A DNA stretch of 64,000 bases, taken from contig CP075493.1 in the NCBI GenBank assembly GCA_021613535.1, forward strand, positions 12,462,001 through 12,526,000, written 5' to 3'. A program made the position numbers and the translations under genes. Below, piece after piece: positions 11,135-20,974 of the stretch. The notes below the pieces were generated by a model. It was not told where the DNA came from. It ran no database searches and worked only from the letters and a program-made list of their open reading frames with translations. Numbering within the stretch: position 1 is the stretch's first letter; every line of letters begins with the position of its first letter. The DNA is from Adineta vaga (taxonomy: Eukaryota > Rotifera).

Positions 11135-12199
11135 ATGTCTACTTTTTCAATCCTTACACGTCGGTGTCTCGAATTGAGTGAAATTTGTCCAAAATGTAAA
11201 TGGAATTGTGATCATTACCAATCAAATGGTTTTTGCCGGTGTAGCCCATACGGTAAACGAGACTGTGATATAAGTCGAGAACATTGTTGGACAGACATCG
11301 TAATCCACATTGATATTCCGCCAAATCCTCGACTTTCTGAAGTTAACATAATTATTGATGGTGATAATTTTCCACAACGAATTATAGTTGCATTAATTCA
11401 TCATTTCATAAAGCAAGGATGTAAAACGGTTGGGATAGTTATTTCGCCATCGAAATATATTGGAATTATTAGTGGAAGTTATGGTGACCAGGTTAAATTC
11501 GAGTTTATTCGTCTTGTCGAAGATGGACATGTACTGGTTATTTCGGCAGCTAATTCAATGTATTATGATCACACGGGTGGTTGTGAAGATGCAGTTGTTT
11601 TACACATTGGGATGTATCATCGAGCCATAGTACTCTCAAATGACACATTCAAACCGAAAATTGGTGAAGAACATGAGTTTATTCCAAATACTATTCTTCA
11701 TATAGCTGAAACTAAAATTTCTGACCATGAAATCTTACTAACATTTACCACTCCATCTAATCCCACCCTATCAGGCCCTGATGTTTTAAACTATGTAATA
11801 GATAATGTTCTCGCGCAAAGCACACCAATTGATCCCATATGTACAAGTTCAAATATAGAATCTCATATTCCAGAAATTCTAAAACGACATCGAATTTATA
11901 ATCTGAATAAACATCTGGACCGATGTGATCGTGTTCTTTATGAGCATTATTCAAAATTAGAAAAATATAGTCAACAATTAAATGCGTTTACAAGACAAAT
12001 AGAGAAAGCATCAATTAATGATATGAAATTGATTGAAACATTAAAGGAAAGAAAACAACAAGTGATGGAAAATAGAGAAGAGTATAAAGACAAAATCGCA
12101 TCATTGTTAGAACAAAATATGGGATTTCGAGAAGAAATGGTTCAACAATTAACTATATTAGGTCAGTTAAAACTTTTCGAACAGGAGAAGGAGGATTGA
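11135..12199 (+). CDS. NYN/PIN-like (Zc3h12a-type) RNase domain protein with coiled coil
   Basis: Single exon, 354 residues from ATG 11135. An N-terminal Cys/His-rich stretch (CPKCKWNCDH, CRCSPYGKRDC) resembles a small zinc-binding element. The middle has NYN features: VNIIIDGDNFPQR (first acidic strand), HHFIKQGCKTVGIVISPSKY, and a later GGCEDAVVLHIGMYHRAIVLSND with paired acidic residues, as in Zc3h12a/Regnase RNase domains. The C-terminal ~100 residues are Glu/Lys/Gln-rich coiled coil. Regnase-type NYN enzymes cut structured or viral RNA and mRNA. Catalytic competence is inferred only from conserved acidic positions. It lies 100 bp upstream of a nucleotidyltransferase-like gene on the same strand. 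A possible poly(A) signal (AATAAA) follows the stop. Confidence 0.65.
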   Translation: MSTFSILTRRCLELSEICPKCKWNCDHYQSNGFCRCSPYGKRDCDISREHCWTDIVIHIDIPPNPRLSEVNIIIDGDNFPQRIIVALIHHFIKQGCKTVGIVISPSKYIGIISGSYGDQVKFEFIRLVEDGHVLVISAANSMYYDHTGGCEDAVVLHIGMYHRAIVLSNDTFKPKIGEEHEFIPNTILHIAETKISDHEILLTFTTPSNPTLSGPDVLNYVIDNVLAQSTPIDPICTSSNIESHIPEILKRHRIYNLNKHLDRCDRVLYEHYSKLEKYSQQLNAFTRQIEKASINDMKLIETLKERKQQVMENREEYKDKIASLLEQNMGFREEMVQQLTILGQLKLFEQEKED

Positions 12200-12296
12200 G
12201 ACTAATAAAAGTGGATAGAAATTTTGGCTTCATCTCGTTTCAATGAGGACTATATGAGTTTATGAAATGATCATGGATTGATTCCAAACATTAGTC

Positions 12297-13130
12297 TTGA
12301 ATCAAAAACTCAGATCAGCTTTCTTTCTTAAAAAAATCATCGTCTTTTTAGGTAACATTGATCGTTTTAAACCTGTATCCATCCGCTCCGGCCTTCCGTA
12401 TTACATCTTTGGCTCGGAAAACAGTCTCGATATTGATATTTTAGTCCTTTTGAAAGACTATCAAAAACCGTCGACATATGTTGAATGTCAAAAATTGATG
12501 AACAAGTTCATTTACGAATTTCAAGATTTACACTGTTTGGCAAGTGACAAACCTGTCAATATAAATCTTGCAGTTCTGTCAGATGGTATAATTACATGGG
12601 TATTGAAAGGCATTCCAGATGAAACCAATAACAGTGTCTTTCATACATATCATTTACATAAACAACATTATTCACTCGAAATCCAGCGACTCGTTCCTCG
12701 CGATATTGAAAAGAAAATCATTCGTGCTACACGAGCTATTCTATCTCAGCTAACAAAATCTGAACGACGACATAATGTTAAAAACGCTTTGAAAGCAAAC
12801 CAACTCTATATTCGTCTCGATGCACTTAAGCCAATTCGTTTTCAAGAGCTCGATTTTAAACAATCCGAAGAAGATTTGACTGAAATCGTCAAATTGATTG
12901 CGTTTCAACTTGGTCAGACAATGGCTTTGATAAAAGAAAACAAAGAACTATATACAAAAATACAAGTAGCAGAATATGATCCGAGATTGAGGCCGTATCT
13001 AATGAGAGAAACGGGATGTAATTTGGAAATATTGACGCAAGTTAAAAATGAATATATCGCAATGATTGAACATATGTTTGTTAAACAACCGGAATTAAGA
13101 ACACAAGCAGAAGTGCTAGTTACTGACTAA
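12297..13130 (+). CDS. Nucleotidyltransferase-like protein (GSENSLDIDIL motif), start unresolved
   Basis: The open frame shows YYIFGSENSLDIDILVLL, a Gly-Ser followed by an Asp-x-Asp, like the metal-binding core of the Pol-beta nucleotidyltransferase fold, though the spacing (four residues) is shorter than in most families. A later VNINLAVLSDG could supply the third acidic strand. The rest is helical. The ORF begins with TTG, and the first ATG (12497) would delete the motif, so an upstream exon spliced at the CTTTTTAG before 12352 is likely but was not found. Candidate roles are RNA end-modification or nucleotide signalling; none can be chosen from sequence. It may work with the NYN gene just upstream. 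Confidence 0.45.
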   Translation: MNQKLRSAFFLKKIIVFLGNIDRFKPVSIRSGLPYYIFGSENSLDIDILVLLKDYQKPSTYVECQKLMNKFIYEFQDLHCLASDKPVNINLAVLSDGIITWVLKGIPDETNNSVFHTYHLHKQHYSLEIQRLVPRDIEKKIIRATRAILSQLTKSERRHNVKNALKANQLYIRLDALKPIRFQELDFKQSEEDLTEIVKLIAFQLGQTMALIKENKELYTKIQVAEYDPRLRPYLMRETGCNLEILTQVKNEYIAMIEHMFVKQPELRTQAEVLVTD

Positions 13131-13273
13131 GTACAGTGTTTCTACGCCTCGAACTCTGGCTATCACATATGTCTCCAAAAATTTTCGTATATTTTCTGTG
13201 TTTGAATCCACATGTTTATTATTCAATAATAATAAAAAAACATTAGTACAAAATGAGTCTTCAAGAATACCAT

Positions 13274-13367
13274 GAGGAGGGTAGGTTTGGTTCATGCTTT
13301 TGAAGTAGGCGTTGGTATTGTGTTCATATGTTGCGCAGACCCACACCCAAACCCACATCCTCAAGAT
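13274..13367. repeat. TGTGGG-type hairpin, copy 3
   Basis: C arm CCCACACCCAAACCCACATCC then TCAAGAT at about 13340-13367; degenerate G arm GAGGAGGGTAGGTTTGG at about 13274-13290. Reading on the minus strand, the tract begins just after the broken end of the alpha-mannosidase fragment. Confidence 0.6.
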
Positions 13368-13723
13368 GGTTGTTGTTCCCACTAACGCCAGAAAAAAGCG
13401 ATTTCAACATAGATAAATCGACGATCAGGATTCTCTACTAACGATTCAATGACTGAATCTAAAATGTACTGAACAGCTAGATAGTACTTATAGCCAACCA
13501 ACATCGTCATACGTATGTGGAACAATGTGAACATTTAATTTATTGGATTGCTCTGGATTACAAACCTAAAAAGAAAAACCGATGAATATAAGGCGTTCTG
13601 TCTTTTAACTTGAATCCAACGTACACTATAACCACAACTTTCTAATTGACTGGATGGTATTGTACAATATCCAGCAATGCCGACAGGAATAAATACAAAT
13701 TCATAGTAGATTTCTATGTGCAT
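13368..13723 (-). pseudogene. GH38 alpha-mannosidase N-terminal fragment
   Basis: Minus-strand reading gives SCGYS, an intron with a GTACGT donor and CTTTTTAG acceptor, then [23 protein letters not shown], which is the start of lysosomal-type alpha-mannosidase (normally HTHDDVGW). The second His of that motif, a zinc ligand, is Tyr here. About 35 residues are missing before [20 protein letters not shown] and [10 protein letters not shown], then a stop. Nothing of the other ~85% of the enzyme is present. The fragment ends at the telomere-like hairpin of copy 3. Intact GH38 enzymes trim mannose from N-glycans in lysosomes. Confidence 0.75.
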
Positions 13724-14115
13724 TTATGGTTTTTCTTTCAGATTTAAAAATGAAATGAAATATGATTGATCTCGTTGATAGGTAGAGAGATGAAAGTTAT
13801 ACCGATAGTCAACACATATTTTGTTTGTCAAAACATAAAGTAAAATGATAAGACACTATGTGACAGCGATATACTTTCGTTCTCTATCGTTAGATGAATA
13901 TCTAATTCAGTATTTTATCAATGTCTTTATTTTTCAAGGAGAAAGAAATCCTGGAGTTCTGATTGAATTTACATTTTTATTGTGTAAACAGAATATATAT
14001 ATATATATTTCTAAAATCTATCAAAATAACGAATTCAATTAGACGAAATCGAATAAAAAGCATATATAAACAATAAAAAATTGAATTTTTTCCTTCGTTC
14101 AGTGAAAAAAGAAAG

Positions 14116-15647
14116 ATGAGTATATTTCAAAAGAGATCAATATACCCTTATTCAAATCAATGGTCTACAGATAAGACGAATATCCATCAATTTGGACATT
14201 CATCTACTGTTTGTATTGATGATGACCGTTCTTCACGTGATGACAATCGAACACGAGGGTGAATTAAGTCATTATGAAAATTATATTAAAATTCTATCGT
14301 TCTTTTTCAGTGATCTATTCATTTGTATGCAATTTTGTTCTTGGTTTTTTTCATCAACGTTTCTGCAAGGTTTTCTCTTGGGAATTTTAACTGGCAGTAT
14401 ACTATTGGCAACGATTATTTCACTTTGGCTGACATCTTCGGTCACGACTATGACTTTGAATATGTCTAACAGTAAGTATTAGTGAGAGAGATCTATGAAA
14501 TTTATTTATTTGTTTTACCGGCACTAACCAATACGATTGGTAAGTTTGAAATTTCAATTTTCAAACAAAGTGCTTTTTTTCACTCGTATATTTTAGCCTC
14601 AACAGTCGCAGGTAGAGATCTTACTCTTTCGTCATTATTTTACGAGAATTTTTATGTAAAGATTTCGAATTAGTTGTAAATAATGTTGAATTTTTCGATG
14701 AAGTAACTGATCTGTAGTAGATTATAGTGATGCATGAAGCAGGCTAAATCATTTGTGCTCCATCAAAATTTCTTTGTTTTATTTTAGTCGTCAGCACAAC
14801 AAGTAGTATTACAACGAGTAAGCTCTTTGTTATATTTGATTGTATCTATTTCAAATTTGTTAAGGCTCAACGAGCATGCCGACGTCTTCAGGAACTAGTA
14901 AGTTTTTGTTTTAAAAAAAAATAGTTCTATACATCAGATTCGTATATGTAACTTAATTTATGTATATCTGTGAAAACCATCCGAGGATATGGTAGGACAA
15001 AACGAAGTATCCTGAAACGTAATAGCATTTGAGTAGCTTTGAATCCTTTATAATTTTGGAGTTTTTTTTATAAATTCATGATTCATGTACAGTAGATTTC
15101 TTTTTTTCTAGCCACAACTACAAGTGGTGAGTATGACTCTTTATCTTCTGTAATCACACATGTGTTCTTTCCATGAATATCAGCATTCAACTGCGCTTCT
15201 ACTATTACGTCGACTTTGAAGTCGTATACAGAAACAAATTGCCCTAAGAATATTTGGCACACATTTCCAAACTCTTTTATTGCATCATACACAGGTATTC
15301 AAACACTCGTTTTTTCCTTTAATGACATAAAGCATGCTATCATGTACTTAACTAACATCAGAGTACATGATACTAGTAATGTTCAGCTTCTCACTAATGG
15401 AAACTTTTCTTCGTCGTCTGGAATAACACCAACAAATTGGCTGAAGTGCTCAGACAATGGTCAAGTTGATGCTACTTGTGATGTTAATCCAACTATCGCA
15501 TGCTACACTATCTCAACTGACGGTGGTACAATTTTACAATCATTTTCGGTAGTATTTGGTGTCAATTATACTATAGAATTCGATCTCTATCATATTTCTA
15601 CATCTGGTAATAGTGATAGCATCACGTTAGATGTTTCCATTATTTGA
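14116..15647 (+). CDS. Single-pass membrane protein with Thr/Ser stalk and lectin-like ectodomain
   Basis: Six exons join in phase (14116-14258, 14311-14471, 14788-14817, 14865-14897, 15112-15126, 15184-15647) into 281 residues. An Arg/Asp-rich cytosolic head of ~48 residues precedes a long hydrophobic stretch (FLLGILTGSILLATIISLWL), so type II topology is likely. Three micro-exons of 30, 33 and 15 nt encode only a Thr/Ser stalk (STTSSITTSSTSMPTSSGTT), followed by a Cys-containing beta-rich domain with a repeat pattern (TLVFSF ... VHDTSNVQLLTNGNF ... ILQSFSVVFGVNYTIEFDLY). That pattern recalls jelly-roll galactose-binding/DUF642-like folds. A broken paralogue lies at 24878-25850. The role is probably surface binding or adhesion, by inference. 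Confidence 0.65.
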
Positions 15648-15872
15648 ATGACATCGCTCACAAACTTATCAACAAATATTTCTATCACGGATCGTTGTTT
15701 TTTTTACAAAATACTGTTTTCTCTGTTTTCAATTAATAAATAAACTTGTAGATACATAGACGGCGATCGTCACCAACTGAGTGACAGTCGTCCATCAATT
15801 GGTCAGGTTTGCATTTACACATATTGAAGATATAAAAAGAAATGTTGAGAAGGTAAAGCTCAATCTCAACAA

Positions 15873-16676
15873 ATGTTTGACAACATGATTTCTTCATTCC
15901 ACATACTACCTACTGAATTCGTTTGTCACATATTAGACTACCTCGATCAGTTAACGATTCTTCTACTATTTCGTAATGTATGTTCAAGAGTTGATGCTAT
16001 TATTGATACCTATCCTCGGTTTCAGGTTACTACTAGTTTTAAAAGCAATAAATGACTCGACAATCACCTTGTATATTTTATTTTTATAGCCATCAATAGA
16101 ATTACATTTGTTAAATAGATTAAAACATTCTATAGACATATATCGTTTATTTAAAGGTTTTGAAAATGATACCGTAATACTATTTCTCACTATTTTATTT
16201 CTACCAGACACACACTACATTGGATATATTATACAATAATATTGGTGATTGGGGAACACAATATTTATGCTTAAAACTCGAAGATAATATGGTGAGATAA
16301 GTCTTCTTATTTGTTGTAGACTCGACGTCATTGACTCTTTCAGGTAACAATATCGATGTAATAGGAATACAAAATCTCACTTATCTGCTAGAAAATAATG
16401 AAGTGAAATTTGATATAAACTCTCAAAAGTTTGGATCTTACAGGAAAGAGAATTAGTGATCTAGATGTACAATATTTAACTCGGAAATTACGAAGTAATA
16501 CAGTAAGAAAACAATGTTCTCGTTGTTTTTTTACAAACCATGTACATCTCATTATATTTTCAATTTAGATGTTGGAAATGTTGGATCTTCGATACAATCC
16601 TATCCCAGCTAGAGGTTTAGAGCATCTGATCAAAGATGAAACTATTTTTGCAGCAAACCATCGATATTTATTGTAA
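15873..16676 (+). pseudogene. F-box plus leucine-rich repeat (RNI-type) gene, frame uncertain
   Basis: ATG 15873 starts an F-box (ILPTEFVCHILDYLDQLTILLLFRNVCSRVD). Later short exons each encode one RNI-type LRR: TTLDILYNNIGDWGTQYLCL (from 16208), LTLSGNNIDVIGIQNLTYLL (around 16340), LDLTGKRISDLDVQYLTRKL (around 16440-16500) and MLEMLDLRYNPIPARGLEHL (from 16569) to TAA at 16674-16676. Exons 1-3 join in phase, but at two later junctions (about 16292-16320 and 16405-16430) no GT-AG choice I could find keeps frame, so it is called a probable pseudogene. If functional it would be an SCF substrate adaptor. Confidence 0.55.
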
Positions 16677-16995
16677 TTAAATGTAACAACGAATAGATTT
16701 TTTTCTCTTCTTTTTTTCTAATTTATTTGTTTGAATCAGGAGATAGTTGTTTGAATAATAAATCGAATATATATGAATATTATACTTTCAAATCAAATGC
16801 GTATATACTAATAAAAACAACTACTATAAATTGCAATGTTTTTAACAACGATTCCTGAAATTTCATGTTATTACGAAATCGCGTGTGGGTGTGTTATTTT
16901 TCATATAGAACGTGCAGATATGGCCTATATCTATGTGAATTTAAAGGTTATTTTTTTTCTTTCTATTCTTAAAAGCACATTTACCGATACTCTTA
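16677..16995. other. Intergenic, short TGTGGG tract
   Basis: Spacer upstream of the AdoHcy hydrolase-like gene. It contains one short GTGTGGGTGTG tract at 16883-16893 without a clear opposite arm. No gene seen. Confidence 0.5.
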
Positions 16996-18528
16996 ATGAA
17001 AACTTTCAGATTACAATCTATGCATCATTTTACCACTCAATTACGTTATATTCGATTACCACTAATTCATCAAATGATGAATATGACTCAACATATTCCA
17101 TTGGAAAATCGTGTTAAACAAGAATGTATTCGTTTATCGAATGTTGCATTATTATCTTCAATCGTCAAACAATATCAAACTATTCAACCATTCAAAGATT
17201 ATACAATATTAAATATTCAACATGAATTAGGTGATGTTAGTGCTCAAATAGAAGCATTAATTTGTCTTGGTGCATTACCACAACATTTATATTTTCTTCC
17301 ACCATCTTACTCACATAACAAACAATTTGAATCATTCTTAATCAAATATTTCGCAATTCCAAAAGAAAATATGCTCGATTCATCTTCATATCGTTTGCGT
17401 TATACTTATGATAAATATCGTTTATTCAATGTTTTATCGAATTGTAAACAAATGATTCAAATGGAATTAAGTAAAAAACAAGGCCGATCAAATAATTTAC
17501 TTATTTTAGATGATGGTGGTTGTTTTCCGGAATTATTATCCATTTTATTGGACATTGAAGAGAATAATGTACATCCGGCGAATGAATTCATTCATAATAT
17601 TTCTCGATCTGATGTGAAATTTATTTTATCATATTTCAAATCAATTGAAATTCGTCTTGTTGAACAAACATCACGTGGTTTATTTAAATATATTGATCAA
17701 CCGAAAATTCCTCTTGCATTAAAAAAATTTGGCATATCAATGATTGATGTTGCTTCAAGTGAACCAAAGAAACGTTTAGAACCTTCAATTATTGCGGAAA
17801 CATGTTTGAATATGTTATCATATCTATTCTATGATGCTTCTTCTCAATTAAAAATTCCAAAACCATCAAAAATGGATACATGTTTATTACTTGGATATGG
17901 TGCTATTGGACGAGCAATTGCTTATGCTTTAACACATCAAGGAGATTTAGGACTATTTTCGAAAGATTCAGTTTACATATGGGATACAGATATAAATCAA
18001 AGAAAGCTAGCTGAAAATAATGGATTTCAAATCTTTGATCAATGGAATAAGACAGATGAATTTAATTATATTATTGGTTGTGCTGGTCGACGTTCATTAC
18101 CAATATCATCTCTATCTTTATTACGTAACAATTCATATTTAATTAGTGTTTCATCGTCAACAATTGAATTTCCAGTTCATGAAATGATTCAAAATGCTTT
18201 AGAAAAACATTCGGATAATAAACAAATTAGATTATTAAATGAAGATATCAATCAATTAGATGATGAAAATATTCATCGCAATATCAAATTTATTATTGAA
18301 AATAATAAAGAAATAACGATTGTTAATGGTGGAATGCCTATTACATTTTTAGGACTTTTAAATCCAACGATACCTGAAAAGTTTGATCTTACAATTAGTT
18401 TAATGGTTTCTGCAAGTATTCAAGCAACTTTGATGAAAACGAAGAATGATCAAGAAAATCGAATTATACCATTGGATATGAATTTTTCAAATTTGATTTG
18501 CAATTGGTTTGAGAATAACAAATCTTAG
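16996..18528 (+). CDS. S-adenosylhomocysteine hydrolase-like NAD-binding protein
   Basis: Intronless 510-codon frame. Features parallel to AdoHcyase in order: HELGDVSAQIEALICLGA (substrate-domain helix), EQTSRGLFKY (equivalent of the EETTTG segment), a Rossmann nucleotide site LLGYGAIGRAIAYAL (AdoHcyase GYGxVGKG), a strand-acid VYIWDTDINQRK, FNYIIGCAGRRSL (TTTGC-like), and near the end ITIVNGGMPITFLG (NLGxAxGHP-like). Several residues normally invariant in AdoHcyase differ, so this may be a divergent relative and the reaction (AdoHcy to adenosine plus homocysteine) is not assured. Lack of introns and divergence are compatible with acquisition from bacteria. Start could also be ATG 17023 or 17077; the first residues are Arg/His-rich. 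Confidence 0.65.
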   Translation: MKTFRLQSMHHFTTQLRYIRLPLIHQMMNMTQHIPLENRVKQECIRLSNVALLSSIVKQYQTIQPFKDYTILNIQHELGDVSAQIEALICLGALPQHLYFLPPSYSHNKQFESFLIKYFAIPKENMLDSSSYRLRYTYDKYRLFNVLSNCKQMIQMELSKKQGRSNNLLILDDGGCFPELLSILLDIEENNVHPANEFIHNISRSDVKFILSYFKSIEIRLVEQTSRGLFKYIDQPKIPLALKKFGISMIDVASSEPKKRLEPSIIAETCLNMLSYLFYDASSQLKIPKPSKMDTCLLLGYGAIGRAIAYALTHQGDLGLFSKDSVYIWDTDINQRKLAENNGFQIFDQWNKTDEFNYIIGCAGRRSLPISSLSLLRNNSYLISVSSSTIEFPVHEMIQNALEKHSDNKQIRLLNEDINQLDDENIHRNIKFIIENNKEITIVNGGMPITFLGLLNPTIPEKFDLTISLMVSASIQATLMKTKNDQENRIIPLDMNFSNLICNWFENNKS

Positions 18529-19006
18529 TATATCATTTATTGTCCTTTTCTTTTTGAAAAATAATTCTTCGGAAAATTGAAAATAACAGTCATTAATATT
18601 ACATATTATATCAACGCTAGTCGAAACTGGAAATTTAGATGTATAATCATTTAACATTTCCATCATCAAAATACAATGGTTTCTATTCTCGATGTGTAGC
18701 AGGTTGAACCACGGCCGGCATGTTATGTCGAGCAACGTCACTTGCAACATAAGCATTTGAGCGTTCATTTTCTAGAATATAGAGAATAGTTCGGAATATG
18801 ACACTTGATTTTCGATTTACCTTGACGTTTAAGAAAACGAGCTTCTTGACAGATTGCACAAGGAGCACAAAAACATGTTGCCGGGCAGTCAGGACAATTT
18901 GGATCTTCTTGTAAACCATATTTTCGTCGAAGAGTGCGGCGTTTGAAATAGTGTGGAAACCAACAGTATCCAAAGCAACTGAAAAAGTAATATATAGAGC
19001 ACATAA

Positions 19007-19019
19007 AACAGCAATTGCT
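19007..19019. repeat. Target-site duplication, left copy
   Basis: AACAGCAATTGCT, identical to 24180-24192. It defines the left edge of the non-LTR element. Confidence 0.9.
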
Positions 19020-19153
19020 CACTTTCAAAAATACAACTTAGCGATAAGACGTATTCTCTCTTAATCAAAACTCTTTCTTTCTTTCTCTCTCGTTATATCC
19101 TCCTACCTTTTACTCGATCTTCACAGATCTTTTAATAGGTGGTAATTCAGGAT

Positions 19154-20974
19154 ATGGCCTCAATGGTGGTACCTCTACAAGGTTTCCAAACAATTAATGA
19201 CCAAGCGGAATTGGATTATTGGCAAAACCAAATGAAAAATGATGAACTTTTCGTTCAATTTATGGCCGAAATCTTCCAGAAGAAACAGCTGGAAGCACAA
19301 CGTGAAAGAAGAAACAATAGTATGACTCATCCTACACTAGTACCAAACACATCATCGCCTCCGCCTCCAACTACACAAGAACCAGTGCGACAGCTACCTA
19401 GCCTCATGTACCAACCGATAATGACACCTAGCAACCAACACCAATATTATCAAGCTGTTGGATCACCGATGGTAACAAATAGCAATAAGAATAACTCAAA
19501 TATTGACATTCAATATAGTACAGGAACAGCCCGACGAGCTTTGGAAGAGGCTAGTCCAGAATATCGAACACAACAACGAGTAAAAAGACGTCGACAAGGT
19601 GAAATAACCCCAAAGACAATTCCAAGTAACATCGGACCAGAATCTGGAGCAGCAAATGGAAAAACTTATGAAGTGCTTCCTAGTCATGTCAAAAGAGCAA
19701 TGAACAACAATCTTCCATGTTTTTACATGAAATTCAGGAGCACCAATGATACAGAAGGAATTCAATCACTATCACCAATGAAGGTCGCCGAATTTATTCG
19801 GGAAACAATCTCCCAACAATCGGAGCATTCATTAGAGGATATATCCTTGTTAGTACCGGTGGCCTTGAATCGTTTCAAGATTGGAGTGAAATCGAAGAAA
19901 AGTTTTCTTTTATTATGGCAGTGCAAATGGTCCCGTCAAATGGATAATTATGAATTTGAAGTTGAACGACCACGTTCCTTACCTGATTGCTGCGCACTAG
20001 TTGTACGAAACGTCCCTGCGGACCTACCCAACGAATTTATCTACCAGGAAATCACAAAATCAATTACATCAGCAACATCGCTCACAAAAATGAATTATCA
20101 TCGACAACGAACCACAAATGATTTCAGATTTTGTGTAGCAGATGAAAATGAGTACGACGAAATAATCAAAATTGGAAGAATTGCAATTGGACACGTGCTC
20201 CTCCCGATCACCACCTTCCAATCCAGTTTGAAACTGACGTATTGCAATAGTTGCTGGAAAATTGGTCATTTTAGAGCACAATGTAAAGTAGGTCACTGTT
20301 GTCGTTTATGTTTAGAACCATGGAACCGGGATCACAAATGTGAAAAACCAACAAAATGTGCTCAATGTCATGGTGAACACCTGTCCCTCAGCATGGACTG
20401 TCCTGTAATAAGAAGTTATCGTCGAACATTGAAAGAAGAAGTAGAGAAAGCAATTGAAGAAGCAAGTGCCAATCCTCATCCTCTTCCTAGCCAAGTAAAT
20501 CGAAATAAGAACGTATGGGTAACAACTCAAGGATCAATAACACAACATTCGGAACCGCACGACGATAGCCATCTAAGTGAATTGAACAAGGAAGTTAAAT
20601 ATATACTAGATATAACTCGACGTTTGGAAAACAAACTTGACATTATCACATGGAGAATGGAAGCATCGGATAAAATGGTCGTGATCAACAAACAAGGTTT
20701 AATGGTATTAACCGACATCGTACAACAAACAATCAACGCATTAATAGGACAGAAAAAAACATCTGTCATACAAAACCTGGCAAGCCAGATTGATAAATTT
20801 AAAGAAGATTTTGTGGAAAAATTCAACAACCTCAACAACGAAAAAATCCATATCAAGACAACAACTACTCCAAACGAAAATATCAACAACAATCGAAAAA
20901 CAACAGACACTGAAGATGGTAACAACATTAATCGAAGGTCAGAAATAAACACTATGAACACTATAGATGAATAA
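19154..20974 (+). CDS. LINE ORF1, RRM-like and CCHC zinc-knuckle protein
   Basis: 606 residues from ATG 19154. A low-complexity Gln/Pro/Asn-rich first third is followed by an RRM-like region (ALVVRNVPADLPNEFIYQEI ... FRFCVADENEYDEI) and three Cys/His knuckles: CNSCWKIGHFRAQC (about residues 363-376, C-x2-C-x4-H-x4-C), CRLCLEPWNRDHKC and CAQCHGEHLSLSMDC. The C-terminal third is Lys/Asn-rich and probably coiled coil. This is the usual nucleic-acid-binding ORF1 that coats the element RNA. It ends in TAA overlapping the ORF2 start by 8 nt. Confidence 0.88.
   Translation: MASMVVPLQGFQTINDQAELDYWQNQMKNDELFVQFMAEIFQKKQLEAQRERRNNSMTHPTLVPNTSSPPPPTTQEPVRQLPSLMYQPIMTPSNQHQYYQAVGSPMVTNSNKNNSNIDIQYSTGTARRALEEASPEYRTQQRVKRRRQGEITPKTIPSNIGPESGAANGKTYEVLPSHVKRAMNNNLPCFYMKFRSTNDTEGIQSLSPMKVAEFIRETISQQSEHSLEDISLLVPVALNRFKIGVKSKKSFLLLWQCKWSRQMDNYEFEVERPRSLPDCCALVVRNVPADLPNEFIYQEITKSITSATSLTKMNYHRQRTTNDFRFCVADENEYDEIIKIGRIAIGHVLLPITTFQSSLKLTYCNSCWKIGHFRAQCKVGHCCRLCLEPWNRDHKCEKPTKCAQCHGEHLSLSMDCPVIRSYRRTLKEEVEKAIEEASANPHPLPSQVNRNKNVWVTTQGSITQHSEPHDDSHLSELNKEVKYILDITRRLENKLDIITWRMEASDKMVVINKQGLMVLTDIVQQTINALIGQKKTSVIQNLASQIDKFKEDFVEKFNNLNNEKIHIKTTTTPNENINNNRKTTDTEDGNNINRRSEINTMNTIDE

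Noticed and set aside
11135-13130. NYN and NTase-like genes as an operon
   Set aside because: A likely poly(A) signal follows the first gene and the second seems to need an upstream splice; polycistronic expression is not supported.
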